Shown here piece after piece: positions 22,101 through 33,600 of a DNA stretch of 64,000 bases. Where the stretch lies: NCBI GenBank assembly GCA_029339195.1, contig JAPTJF010000059.1:124001-188000 (forward strand). The letters are read 5' to 3'. The translations under genes and the position numbers were made by a program. Within the stretch, counting starts at the first letter, position 1. Each line of letters begins with the position of its first letter. The DNA is from Micractinium sp. NFX-FRZ. Lineage: Eukaryota; Chlorophyta; Trebouxiophyceae; Chlorellales; Chlorellaceae. A model generated the notes under the pieces. That model was not told the DNA's origin, ran no database searches, and saw only the letters and a program-made list of their open reading frames with translations.

Positions 22101-25100
22101 TGAGGCGGCGTTTCGGTGCAAGAGTTGTGGGATAACAACAGCCATGTCCCTGGGTGGTCAGCGGTGAGGTGAGTGTGAGGCAAGCGGGCAGAGGCAGCAC
22201 GGAGCAGCAGCGGCTGTGGTGCCCACCTGGCGCTGGGTGGGGCTGTCGCAGCGGTTGGCCGATGCAAAGCTAAACACCAGCACGCTCACGGCCTGGGCGG
22301 TGAATGCGTCCCGGTCGCTGCCGCTGCTGGCGTGGCTGCCGCTCCCCCTGCGCGAGCCCTTGCCGGACCACCCCCACCGCGCATTACCGCCGCCGCTGCT
22401 GCCGCTGCTGCTGGGGGGCGCGCGCGCTGGCTGGCCCAGCATGCGCAGCACGGCGCCAGCTAGGCAGTCGTACAGCTCGGCATGGTCGTACTGCAGCGTG
22501 CTGTATGCCCACGCCAGGCTGGCGACAGCCTGTGAGGGGGCAGCATGGCACAGCAGCAAGCAAGAAGATGCGTGGGGGTTGTGGGGTGGAGGCACGGCAT
22601 GGCATACAAGGCGATGCGAGGGGGTGGGACTTGCAGGTGGCTTTATGGTCAGCGGGCAGCGGACGCCACGCAGCACGCAGCAGGGGCAGCTGCGTTGCCC
22701 ATCGAATGCCTGTCCAAATATGGAAAAATCGCGACCCCGACGCATGCTCACAGCAGGTTCAAAAAATGCTCGGCCCAAGACTGCCGACTCTGCCCATGGC
22801 CGGCGCATGCACACAGCCAGCCACATGGTGCAGCAGCAGACAGCAGCACCAACAGCACAGCAGCAGCGGGAGCCTTGTACAATACATGGGATGACCCGCC
22901 AGCTGCAGCAGCCCACCTGCACGTCCAGCTGGCGCCGCTCCTCCAGCTGTATCGCCCTGGCTGCCAGCTCGTCCAGCAGCTGAGCTGGCGGCTGCGGGCC
23001 TAGCAGGGAGGCCAGGGACCAGGCCAGCGCTGCGGGGGTGGGCGGGTGGGGGCAGGGGGAGGGCAACGGGGCGCGACGTGAGGCACAACCTGCGCTGGAG
23101 ACGCTGAACCGTCCAGCACAGCACGGAACAGCTCAATGCACTGCAGCACAGCACAGCGCAACTCAGTGCAGCACCAAAAAGCGCCATGCAGCACAGCACA
23201 GCACAGCACAGCACTGCGCCAGGCCTCCTGGCGGCGGCGCGGGCAGAGGTGCTGATGGCGTCGACGGCACGCAAGAACAGGCATCTCGCCAGACGGCAGC
23301 TGCACAGGCAGTGTAGCTCCCCACTGCACTAACACAAACACCGAGCCAAGCCAGTACAGGCAAGGCACAGCAGTGCGCACATGAGATGCCACGTGTGTCC
23401 ATGCGGCCTGCCTGTTTGCGGGCGGCGGAGGCCAGGAGGTGCACCACCTCTCGGCGGGGGCGGCAGCGCCCCGTGTGCCTCTGGATGGCCGCACGCAGCA
23501 GCAGCCGGTTCTCTGCAGGCGGGCAGGAAGGAGGGGTGCGGAAGAAGGTTGGCGGTGATGAAAGGAGCAATCTTCTGGTGCATCTACCCTGTTCTATATA
23601 ACTCGACTGTCCTGCGTGCATGCAGAGCCATGTATCCCCAGCGCCATGACTTCCAGCTCCATCCCCATCCACATGCAGAGCCACATGGATGCCCCCCGCA
23701 GCATCAGCCGGTTCCCTGCAGCCAGCCGGCGGGCAGGCAGGCAGGCAGGCCGGCGGGCCATCAGCACCCACCAAGGGGCGCGTCGTCCGGGGTGCCGCCG
23801 TAGCTGGGGGCCAGCGCCGCCTGCCAGGCCAGAGTGAACCCGCGTGCCAGTATGCACACGTCTGCATCGTTCAGCCAGAAGCCCGGCTGCTTTTGGCGGT
23901 ACCGTGCCGCCAGCTCAGCTGCCACGTCATCCATGAAGGCCGGGTCCCAGCAGCCAGAGGGCGCTGCGGAGGCCGCCCCGTCCGCCGCCCCTGCGGGTGC
24001 TGCTGCGGGTGACGGAAGCGGCGGCGGCAGCGCTGCCGCCGTCGATGTGCCGCCGCTGCTGCGTGTGTAGGGGCCTGGTGCTGCGTCTGGTGCTGTGCCT
24101 GGTGCTGCGTCTGGCTCAGCATGCGCAGCGGGCACAGCAGGGGTGAGCTCCTGTGCCAGCAGGACGTGCGTCATGCTCTGCACGCTGAGATCTCCCAGGC
24201 CGCGGTGCCGCAGCAGCGCCGTGCCGCGCAGCAGCAGAGCCGGCGGCAGCACTCCCATTGAGGCGAGGCTCCACAGCAGCAGGCACAGGCTACGCCCGCT
24301 GCACGCCCCCAGGCTGATTCCACTCGCTCTGCTGGCCCTGCTGCTGCTGCTGCTGCTGGCGTCGTCATCGCTGCTGCTGCTTTCGCCGTCGCTGATAGTG
24401 CCAGGCGCTGGCAGCGGCTGCGCCTGCTGTGCTGCCACAGGCGGCCCCTGTGCCGCGTGCCCGCCAGCCTCGCCGCTGCCACCCACGCCCCGCTCCCCAT
24501 CGCTTGCCGCCAGCAGCGCAGCCACCATTCCATCCAGCAAGGCGGGTGCTGGACGTCCCAGCTTGACCACAGCATACACCAGCATGACGGCTGCATCCAT
24601 GCTGCCAACATGCAGCGGCGGCTGACGTGGCCACGGGCGTTCCGCCTGCTCGCCGCCGCCGCCGCTGCTGTCGTCGCTGTCGCTGCCGCTGTCGCTGCCG
24701 GTGCTGCCGGGGTGCTCAGCGCTGCCGGGGGCCGCCACCACAGCCTTGCCCAGCCGCCCATAGATCCGGTCAATGAGGGTCACACTGCCGTGGCCCAGCT
24801 GTGCATGTGCCCACAGGACCTGGGCGGCCTGCAGATCTGCCAGCTCAGCGGTGTGCCCCTCCAGCCTGGCAGCCAGCGCGGCAGCCGCGGGGTGCCGCCG
24901 CAGCAGGCCGCGCTGCGCGGCGGGGCGCCGCATCGCGTGCTGCAGGGGCGGGGAAGGGCAAGTGAGGGAGAGGTGTGCAGGGGGAGGTGGATGGTGGGAC
25001 GCTGCTGTGCAGGCTGTGCTGTGCAAAAGGTTTGTGCTAGGGGGGGAGGGGCCACTGCACAACCTCTGCCTCCACCGCCCTGCTGCCCACCGCCCGGGAG

Positions 25101-25779
25101 CCCCACCCACCTTCCCCAGGCGGTGGAATGCGGTGACGGCGTTGACGAGGGAGAAGGCGGGCAGGTGGGCCGCCACCAGCTGCAGCAGCTCCTCTGCTGA
25201 GGTGGCAGCACAGATGGAGGCGTTCAGCTGCTTGGCAGCTTCCTTGTCCAGCACTGCCGGCGGCTGCTGCTCCTGCTGCGCCGCCTGCTGCGCTTGCTGC
25301 TGCTGCTGCGCCTCCGAGTGCTGCTGCACCTGTCCATGCAGGGGCGGTGTGGCCGGCCTGCGCATCTGCCCCTCGGCCATTGCCGCAGGCGTGGGCTGCC
25401 GCGGCTTGCCATGCAGGGGACGGTCAGGGGCGTGCTGAGGGGCGCCGCTGGGCTTGGCTGCTGCTACACAGGCGCGCAGCCGGCGGGGTGGGCGGGAGCA
25501 ATATGGTGCCTGCAAGGGATGGGTCGCCGCGTAGTGCCACAGCAGCACGAGTCAGGGAGAGACCAGCTGCCCGGCAGCATGTCCCAGTTGATGCAATGAA
25601 CACAACATTTACATTAAAAATACTTTGCACTCCAATCAGCTGCCTGGATGTGCCATCAATCCTGCTCCCTGAACCCTCCTGCTACCCACCTGCTGGCACT
25701 GGCACTGTGCCGCCACTTGTGCTGGCGGCAGCGGCAGCGGTCCCCTGGCCCCGCCCAGGCGCAGCCCCGCGGCTGCCAT
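19200..25779 (-). CDS. OPR/RAP-domain organelle RNA-binding protein
   Basis: Predicted factor for stability or translation of a specific chloroplast or mitochondrial RNA. Exon 1 (25779-25690) and exon 2 (25509-25111) join to an N-terminus rich in Ala, Arg and Pro (LPPAQVAAQCQCQQ then APYCSRPPRRLRACVAAAK), as in an organelle transit peptide. Exon 3 (24939-23772) and later exons carry degenerate 38-residue octotricopeptide-like units, for example RSLCLLLWSLASMGVLPPAL, AVASLAWAYSTLQYDHAELY and GLANVAWGLTVAGCYPP. The C-terminal RAP domain is spread over exons at about 20650-19760: GEYSIDVAIPEQRI, VEADGPVHFAVNTNHLMGG, TALKRRLLQRLGWQAVSVPQ, HEWRQL. A Gln/Ala/Gly-rich tail follows. Borders of exons 1-3 are firm; the rest are approximate, and the donor after ARKQ (near 23410) is unclear. 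The RNA target cannot be predicted. Confidence 0.8.
21243..21363 (-). repeat. 31-bp tandem repeat in an OPR-gene intron
   Basis: Three close copies of a 31-bp unit made of CACAGCATAGGGCATGGCAC plus AGGGCATGGCA (about 21270, 21302, 21333), with a partial copy before them. The unit is built from pentamers like those in other introns of the window. Confidence 0.85.
21721..21990 (-). repeat. Roughly 210-bp duplication of an OPR exon end and donor
   Basis: The exon ending at 21940 (sense WGLTVAGCYPPQ then GTGAGC) has a close copy of its last 45 or so bases in the following intron at 21721-21767 (SSWGLTEAGRHPPQ then GTGAGC) and a weaker partial copy at 21848-21885 (GWGLTQAGCC). The region between is also duplicated (CTAGGCAACAAGAC against CTGGGCAACAAGAT). 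Confidence 0.8.
23110..23215 (-). repeat. (CTGTG)n pentamer-rich intron segment in the OPR gene
   Basis: Scattered and tandem AGCAC pentamers on the plus strand, CTGTG in the sense of the gene, with the longest run at about 23193-23213. Confidence 0.8.
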
Positions 25780-26242
25780 GAGCTCAGACTTCCAGCAGGG
25801 TCGGCTGGGTGTAGCCAAGGATGTGGTGGTGTGAAGGGGCGGCGTGGCGCGATGTAAAGTCCGGCGCGATGTAAAGTCCGGCGGGGTGCTTGGGAACGTC
25901 CTCAGAAGTTGTGAGGTCGTTGTGAGTAGTGCGTAGTTGTCAAAAACTAAGTCCAAGTGCAGAACGGAGGTCGTCAGGCCATTTCATGCGCTGCGTGCTG
26001 GGCATGCGGCCGCCGGAGGGCTTTTCCTGTGGGCCACCGGCTTTTGTGATGGTTTCCACCAATCACTGCACGCATCTTAGGTGAAGGTTTCGCTAGATAC
26101 CGCCAAAAGGCGCCGCTCTTTCTGTCTGTGCCCCTCGGCTGCTGCCTCCCACACTGCGCCAGCTGCTCCTCTTTTGCCATTAAAACGCCGACACTGCCAC
26201 TCATTGTGCACCCCGGCGGTCAGCACCTAACCGGCGCAGACA
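25780..26242. promoter_or_regulatory. Divergent promoter region between OPR/RAP and carrier genes
   Basis: These 463 bp separate two start codons that face away from each other, so both promoters must lie here or in the 5' UTRs. Visible elements are a perfect 17-bp direct repeat (25846-25879), which contains TGTAAA, and a CCAAT pentamer at 26059-26063, 180 nt before the carrier ATG. No clear TATA box is seen on either side. Confidence 0.5.
25846..25879. repeat. Perfect 17-bp tandem direct repeat in the divergent promoter
   Basis: Two abutting identical copies of GGCGCGATGTAAAGTCC, about 67-100 nt upstream of the OPR/RAP start codon. Position and exactness suggest a regulatory site or 5' UTR element, but this is inference. 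Confidence 0.8.
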
Positions 26243-29200
26243 ATGGCCGCTGCCAGTGCCACGCCGCCGCCGCCTGTGTGGCACTCGCTGGTGGCAGGCG
26301 GCGCCTCTGCCGTCTGCTCGCGCCTGGTGACCTGTAAGCTGCAAGCAACAGTCGCGGATCACTGACATGCACCTGCCGCAGCCATTTCTGTGCCCTTAGC
26401 CCGGGCGAGGAGCCAGGCCCTGCTGCGACACTGCGCCTCCGTCTGCTCTGCTGCCGGCCTCGCCACCCCGACACCTCCTCCCGCCCCCGCCTCACCCACC
26501 CACCCACCCACCACCCTTGGGGGCCCCACACGCGCAGACCCTCCCGACACCGTCAAGGCGCGGCTGCAGGTGCAGGGTGCAGCAGGCGCAGGAGGGACGG
26601 TGTACCGAGGCACTGTCGACGCTTTTGCACAGATCGCGGCCCGCGAGGTGGGTGCTGGCTGGGCCTTATGCAGCCTGGGTGGGGCAGGTGTGGGGCTGGC
26701 TGGCACGCACCCACTGCAGTGCACCGCGGCCTGCACGCAGCGCGACTGTGCAGGGGCACGGTGGGGTTGCGGCGGGCAGGCAGGGGGGCAGGAGGGATGC
26801 CAGCGGGCGCAATGCAGCATGGCCCTGGCCCCGCCCCCCCGGCCGGCTGTGCAGAGTTGAAGGTTGCACAGGCGTGCCGCCGGCACTCTGAACACGAAAC
26901 ACGGAGCTGGGGAACACGCCGGCGTCGGCATGTCGGGCCCCTGCCGCGCCTGCGCACTGTGCCGCCGCCGCCCGCAGCATCCAAGTCGTGCACCGTGCCC
27001 GCCCCTCTCCCCACCCGCGCGGGGCAATCCAAAATAGACATCTCCAAAACACTCCAATCATACTGACTGGATCCTGGGGGAGCTGAAACCCACCCCACCA
27101 CCCCCACGTGGCTGCTGCCTCCGCAGGGGCTGCCTGGGTTCTACCGCGGCTTTGGCGGCATCCTGCTCACCGTCATCCCAGCCAACATGTCCTACTTTAG
27201 GTGGAAGGGGCGGGGGCGGGGGGCGGGGGGCAGGAGCCGGCCATGGACAGAAGGCCCGACTGCTCTGCTTTGTTGTGGTCGTGTGCCGCTGCTGCTGCAG
27301 CGGGGGCAGCATGGGGGCAGGTGCAGCGTGTGTTTCTTGCACTATTTTCTCAGCGCATCATGCCTCTCTGTTGCTGCCCCACGTGAGGTTGGTAATCACA
27401 ATCGCAAAACCAATGTGTGCCCCCTGCCCCCACCTGCTCCGCCCTGCAGCGGCTACGAGCTGGGCAAGCGGCTGGCCCCCAAGAATGCCGGCATGCTGGG
27501 GGACCTGACCGCCGCCACGATTGCGCAGGCGGGTGGCGCAGGGGCGGGGAGCGAGTGGCGGGGTGGTGGTGGGGGGTGGCGGGGCAGGATGCCGGGGGGG
27601 AATTGAAGGGCAGGGTGGCTGGGATGCAGGGGGGAGTTGAAGGGCAGGGAGGGAGGCAGGGTGGGGACTGTTGTGGTGCTGGTGGGCACCACGCTCCGCC
27701 CCATGTGCACTCGGCCCTGTCCCGTCTGCACCCCCGCATCCCGCTGCCCCGGTCCGCTGTCCTGCAGACGGTAGCGGGCGTCACCCCGCGTCCCACTGCC
27801 ATTCACAAAAAATGCGGTGCGCCTGCTGTTCCCTTCCACTGCAGACGATAGCAAGCGTCGCCTCTGCTTGCCCCATTGATGCCATCACACAGTGTCGGTT
27901 CCTGCCCCGCTCCACGCCACCTGCAGACGATAGCGGGCGTCGCCTCTGCTTGCCCCACTGATGCCATCACACAGCATCGGTTCCTACCCCGCTCCTCCCC
28001 ACCTGCAGACGATAGCGGGCGTCGCCTTCTGCCCCATCGACATCATCAAGCAGCGGGTGCAGACGCAGGCAGTGCTGGCGGGGGCGGGGGCTGCCGCCGC
28101 CAGTCCCTTGATGGCGGTGCGGGAGGTGTACGCGGCGGCGGGGGTGCCAGGTGGGCTGGCAGCGGGCTGGCCTGGGTGGGTGGGTGGGTGGGCTGCTGGC
28201 GACGGGCACTGGGGGCTGGGTGCCGTCGTTGGGCTGGGCTGGCAGATTTACATCACTCACATCCGCGCTGCTCCCCCTCTGCTCTTGTTCTGCCCTCCCC
28301 TCCTCCCTGCTCTATCCCCCGCTCCGCCCCTTTCCCTCACACCACTTGACCTCCCCCCTACACACACCACTCTCCCCCCCCCTGCCTGCCAGGCTTCTTC
28401 AAGGGCTTCCTCACCATGAACGCCCTCTGGCTTCCCTGGAACTGCATCTACCTCCCCCTCTACGAGGCAGCCAAGCGGCGCATCTGCTACTGGCAGCTGG
28501 GCAGGCTGCGGGCACAGGGGGGCGGGCTAGCCCAGGTCACGCGGGTAAGACATGAGGGGAGTGTGGAGGGCACAGGAGGGGGAGTGGGGGCGCAGGGAGG
28601 CGGGCAAAGAGGCGGGCGGCACAGGGAGGGGCGCAGGCGGGCGAGTCGTTTGTCGTCGTCATGGTGGAGGGGTGCAGTGGGCTGGCCAGCCCTGGCTGCC
28701 CCCGTGGCACCCCTCACCCCTCAGCGCACCCCTTTTTGCACCCACCACTGTTGGTCCCCCGCCGTCGCTCCTTCCTCCCACCTCCCCCCCTGCCCTTACC
28801 CACTCTTTTCCCCCCAGATGAACAATCTTCCAACCTCCAACCCATGCCGCTTGTGCTCCGCCCCGCCCCCATCTGCTGCCAGCAGGACGGCGACGGTCAG
28901 CTGATAGTGCAGGACCCGTCCATGCAGCAAGTGCTGCCCATCTGGAGCTTCCCCCTCTGCTCCGCCCTCTGCTCCGCCACCGCCTCCGTGGCGACGCACC
29001 CCATAGACGTCGTCAAGACGCGCCTGCAAGTGCTGTCCAATCGCGGCGGCAACCGCGGCGGCGGCGCGGCGGCGGCAGAGCAGGCGACGCAGCAGCGGCT
29101 CACGGCCTGGCAGGTGCGGCGGTATGCCTGGGTGGGGCCGCGCTGGCTGCCGCTGTGTAGACTGGGATCTACGGCACCCTGCGAGCCCGCCCCCAGCCCG

Positions 29201-29547
29201 CCCACACCTGCCTGCCGCCCTTCCCACCCCCACCCTCCAGCTGCGCCGCATCACGCCCGCACACCCAACCTCAACCTCAAACCTACCTGCCCCCTCCGCC
29301 CCCCGCCTCTCTCTTCCCAACCCTCCAGGTGTGCCGCCAGCTGTACGCGGCAGAGGGGACCCGCGGCTTCACCCGAGGCCTGGGTGCCAGGGTGGCAACC
29401 ATGTCCACAGGCAGCGCCATTTCTTGGATGACTTACGAGTCAGTCAAGAGGTGGCTGTCCCAGCGGGCAGCAGAGGCGGCGGCTGAGGCGGATGGGCAGG
29501 AGCAGCAGGCGGCGCCGGTGCGGCAGGCAGCGACGGCGGGGCAGTAG
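26243..29547 (+). CDS. Mitochondrial carrier family (SLC25) transporter
   Basis: Inner-membrane solute carrier of 365 residues. Eight exons: 26243-26333, 26538-26647, 27127-27200, 27450-27528, 28009-28150, 28393-28544, 28883-29113, 29329-29547. All three family signatures are present: PPDTVKARLQ (first repeat), CPIDIIKQRVQ (second) and HPIDVVKTRLQ (third), each followed by a GFxxGF-type half-signature (GFYRGFGG, GFFKGFLT, GFTRGLGA). Helix-end sequences such as LPWNCIYLPLYEAAKRR and AISWMTYESVKRW recall the SLC25A44-like group, but the substrate is not assigned. The intron 27529-28008 starts with GC rather than GT, and its 3' half is an 82-bp tandem array copying the acceptor and start of exon 5. 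A Glu/Ala/Gln-rich tail ends the protein. Confidence 0.88.
27762..28060 (+). repeat. 82-bp tandem array copying the acceptor and start of carrier exon 5
   Basis: The motif CTGCAG then ACGATAGCGGGCGTC occurs four times. The coding starts are at about 27767 (degenerate), 27845, 27927 and 28009, with a spacing of 78, 82 and 82. The last copy is the real exon. The earlier copies still encode carrier-like CPIDAITQ and CPTDAITQ against the functional CPIDIIKQ. Confidence 0.92.
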
Positions 29548-30612
29548 GCCGGGCGGGGTGGGTGGGCCGCCCAGCGTGCTCAGCATGCCCGGCGCTGCTG
29601 CACATATGCCTGCTGCTACTGCAGCTTGTCGGTGTGCCTGATTGTGCGCCTGCCTGCCTGTAATCCTGGTGCAACCTGCTCCCCCTTTGTGCTACGTGCC
29701 CAGCGCCTGTGGTCCCACACCGTGTGCGCCTGCGGTTGCCAGCGGGTTGCAGGTTGCATGGCAGACACAAGCACGCACGAGCAGGCAGCACTGGGGCTGC
29801 TCAGTGCGACTTCCTAGAGCAGCGGAGTGTGGGAATAGGGCCGGGTGGTGCGGCGCAACGTTTGGCAGCAGAGGGGAAGGCAGGAGGGCAGAGCGGCGGG
29901 CTTGGCGGGGTGCGACAGGTGGTGCCTGTACAGAGTGCATGCATGGGTGGAAAAGGGAGGGAGGGGGGAGGGAACAAGAAAGGGGAGTTGGTGCAGAGGA
30001 ATTTGGTGCGGGAAACGAATGAAGCCAAAGCAGGTGGAGAAGAATGCACGGAGCAAAATCAAGATTGGGCGGCCGGGCGCCCAAGACGTTGGGCGACAGG
30101 TGGCAAGACTGATTCACATTCAAAGCGAAAGATATCGCGGGGGCAGCGCAGGCGGCCTGGCCAGCCTGGCACGAGAGATCACCACAAGGGATCATGTTTA
30201 TTCAGTAATGGGGATGCGGCGGGTCGGGGGTTGGGAGGGGTGCGGCACGCGGCCAGACGGATCGAGGGTGGGGGAGGCACAAGCCAGCTGGCTTGGATCC
30301 CCACAATACAGGCACAGGCGGGGACTACAGCGGCGCTTGCTTATTGCCTGCCTTGGCACAGCTGCCGGGGTTGGGGTGGGGCATGACAGGCCGGTTGGCT
30401 GGCTGGTTTGGCTGGCTGGCTGGCTGGCTGGCTGGTTGGGCTGTGGCGGGGGGGATGCTGGGGGGCGGCGCGGTGGAGGGGCGGGGAGGGCGGCCCAGCG
30501 TCCTACCCTGCCCCTGCCCGCCTCCGGCTGGCCAGCGCAGGCCCGCGTGGCCGTGCGCCCCTGCACCTGGCAGCACAGCTCCCCAGCACAGCACAGCTCC
30601 AAGCAGCACAGC
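29548..30612. other. Convergent intergenic region between carrier and GATA-type genes
   Basis: No gene supported. Both flanking genes end here. The carrier 3' UTR probably ends after TGTAA at 29659. The right part, the 3' UTR side of the GATA-type gene, contains a run of (GGCT)n at about 30390-30430. No clear minus-strand TGTAA was found near 30613. Confidence 0.45.
29659..29663 (+). terminator. Candidate poly(A) signal TGTAA for the carrier gene
   Basis: TGTAA, 112 nt past the stop codon, at the distance usual for green-algal genes. Confidence 0.55.
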
Positions 30613-33600
30613 TCACATCTCCCCAAACAGCGAGAGGCCGGGCAGCGGGGAGGCCGAGGGCAGGAGGGGGCCCGACGGCATGCCCTCAAACGAGAGCTGC
30701 AGGGGGCCCAGGGAGCCTCCCGACAGCTGGGGGCCCAGCAGGGCGGGTCCCCCAGCCTCCTCATGCACCCCCACCAGCATGGGAGGGGAGTGAGCCTGGA
30801 GCATGAGCAGCAGGGGCTGCTGCTCGGGGGGCTGCTGCTGCCTGGTCTGCTGCCGCTGCTGCCCGCGCTGCTGCTGCTGGCCCTGCCGCTGCTGCGGCAT
30901 GTGCTGCTGCTGCTGCCACTGCAACACCATGCCTTGCTGCTGATAGAGGTACTGACAGGCAGCTGGGGAGGCTGCAGGCGCACATATCGGCGCAGCGGCG
31001 GTGCTCGGCTGCGGCGGCGCCGCCTGGGCCGCGGCGCTTGCTGCGACGCCGGACGCGGCAGCGGGGCCGGCGGCAGCTAGCGCGGCGCCAGCGTCGGGGC
31101 TGGGGGCGTCGTCTAAATGCAGGATTGGGTGCAGCAGCGCTGCTGCCCCGAGGAGGGTCACGTAGCGGTGGGCGCCTGCGCAGCAGGCAGAGAGGGCGGC
31201 AGATGGGTGGGCGGGGCGGATGGCAGGAAGTGGGGCGGGCACGGGCGGTGGGCGGGTGCAGCCCGTCCTTCCACTTGTACACACTTGTACACACTTGTAC
31301 TGGCGCTGCAACACTGTACACTTGTGCACACTTGTACTGGCGCTGCAAGAAGCCGCCAGCTGCCTGCTTGCCCCCATTCCTGCCACTGCACGCTCAGCCA
31401 CCTTGGGGGCCAGCCCACAGGCAGATGGCGCAACACCCACAACGACGCACACCACGCAGCCCCCACCCGCCCGCCTGCATGCAGGTCAGCCCCGTCCAGC
31501 CTGCCGACTCACCCACAAAGAGGTCGACTTGCGGGCAGTAGGGCGAGGGAAAGAGGAGCATGAAGCCTCCCGGGCCGGAGCGCCAGGCGGGGGCCTTGGT
31601 GAGGGGGCAGAAGGAGAGGGCCATCTCACCAGTGGCCGGCGCCTCGTGCCAGCACGCCACGGCGCCCGCTGCACGCGTGGGGGGGCAGGGCAGGCGCTGG
31701 AGAGGGTCGGTGCAGGGGCGAGGGAGCGGGCAGGTAGGGGCGTGCGCGGACGCCAGGCGTGGGGGCCTGGGCTAGCGCTTGTTGCCATGCTGAGCAGGAA
31801 CGGGCAACAAGCGCACGCTGAGTAGGGGCACAAGCGCACTCGGCAGAGGCGCACACCCTTCCCCGCACCCCAGCCAACCACTGCAGCGTGTCATCCACCC
31901 CACCCACCTGCTGCAAAGACTGTCAGCCGCATGACCGTCTGGCCGCCCTCTGCCGCCTGCCCCTCGCCGCCGCCCTGCGCCTGCTGCCCGGCCGCTGCGC
32001 CCGCCAGCCACTCCTCGCCTGCCGCCGCGGGCGTCGCTGCCAGGGGCCCGCCCTCGTGTGACTCCCCTGCCTGCTCCCCCTCCTGCCCCGCTCCAGGCAC
32101 CACCGCCTCCAGCAGGCATGCCACCGAGTGCAGCAGGCCGGGCGGGTCGTCCGGCAGGCGCAGCTGCACAGAGGGCAGCACGCCTAGCACCGTCCTGCGA
32201 GCAGGGCGGGCGGGAGGGTGGGGCGGGGGCGGATGAGTGGGGAGGGCTGGGGGCAGCACGGGTGAGTGGGGGGCACAGGCCAGGCGGCAGGGAGGATGGA
32301 TGAGGGGCCCAGGCTGCTGGGCCGGTGAGTCGAGGGGCACAGGCGGGCAAGTGGTGTGGGGGCAGGGGCGCTCAGGGCTGAAGGCACACCGCCGCTCTGG
32401 TGAGCGAACCACAACATACAGTTGCCGCCTGGCCGCCCGGCCTAGCAGGCTTGGGCGGGCGGCGCATGCGGAAGGCTGCTCTTGCTCTACCGGTGGCGGC
32501 ACGAGCAGCCTGCCCACGTTGCGCAGCTGGTCAAGCAGCGTCCCGCCCGCACGCGCACCTGTGGTCGAGGCCGCCGGGCGTGGCGAGGCGCGAGCGCCGC
32601 GCGCAGGCCAGCATCAGCCCGCCCCCGGCGCCCCCGCTGCCCGTCTCCTCCAGTGCCCGCTCCTGCCTGTGTGCCAGCTCGCACAGCAGCAGCTGCTGCT
32701 GGTGGCTGCGCTGGCGCACAGCAGACTGTGCATACAGATCCTGCTGGCTGCCCCCCTGCATGGCCAGCCCTGTGGCTGCCAGCCCGCTGCTCGACGGCGA
32801 GCCGCCGCCCTGCTGCTCCTGCTTCTTCTCCTCCCGCTGCTGCTGCTGCTGCTGGAATTCCGCTGCTGGGCAGCCACTAGAAATGAGCTCAAACACGCCG
32901 GCGGCGTCGGCGCCCTGCAGGGACCAGGAGGCGCCAAGGCTTGGGTTGACAGGGCACGTGAGACCCACAGCGAGCGGCAGCTGGGTGGCATGCAATGCAG
33001 GCAACACATTGGTGGTGGGTGGGTAGGACGCCCCCAGGCAAGCCTGTACCCCAAGCACGGCACCACAGCCTGGTGCACTGGGCACAGAATATGCTCACCT
33101 GAAGGGATACCGGTGCAGCTGCGGCGCCGGCTCCTGAGGCACTTGGGTATCCCAGCACCCCATGTGACCCCTGCTGCAGCAGCACCGGCCACAGGCCTGC
33201 CGCCGCTGCCGTGTCTGTGTCGCCGCTGCCCAGCCTGCCACGCAGGGCGGCAGAGCCCACCAGCGGAAGCAGCACCTCCTGCTGTTGAGAAAGGGGCATG
33301 AGGGCAGGTCGGGTCGGCACATGTGGGGCGGGCACATGTGGGGCGGGCACACATGTGCTTTCACGTGAGCAGCAGGCGCGTGCCAAAGGGCGGTGGGGGG
33401 CGCCCCCTCCATGGGGGGCCTCTGCAAGCAGCAGCACAAGCGGGCTGCCAGCGAGTGTGCGGCACCCTAGCCCTGAGGAGGCGCCCCCAGCGCAGGAAGG
33501 GCGCCATCTTGCCCACCTGTCCGTGCGCCTGCCCCTGCGCCTGCGGGGAACGGCGCCGCGCCTGCGCCCCGCCCGGCTGCGACTGCCGCCGCTTCTTTCG

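Noticed and set aside
23400..23420. A third GC-AG intron in the OPR gene after ARKQ
   Set aside because: The phase of the next exon (from about 23029) does not fit a break directly after CAG there. The true donor may be the GTGGCA a little further on, so it was left unresolved.
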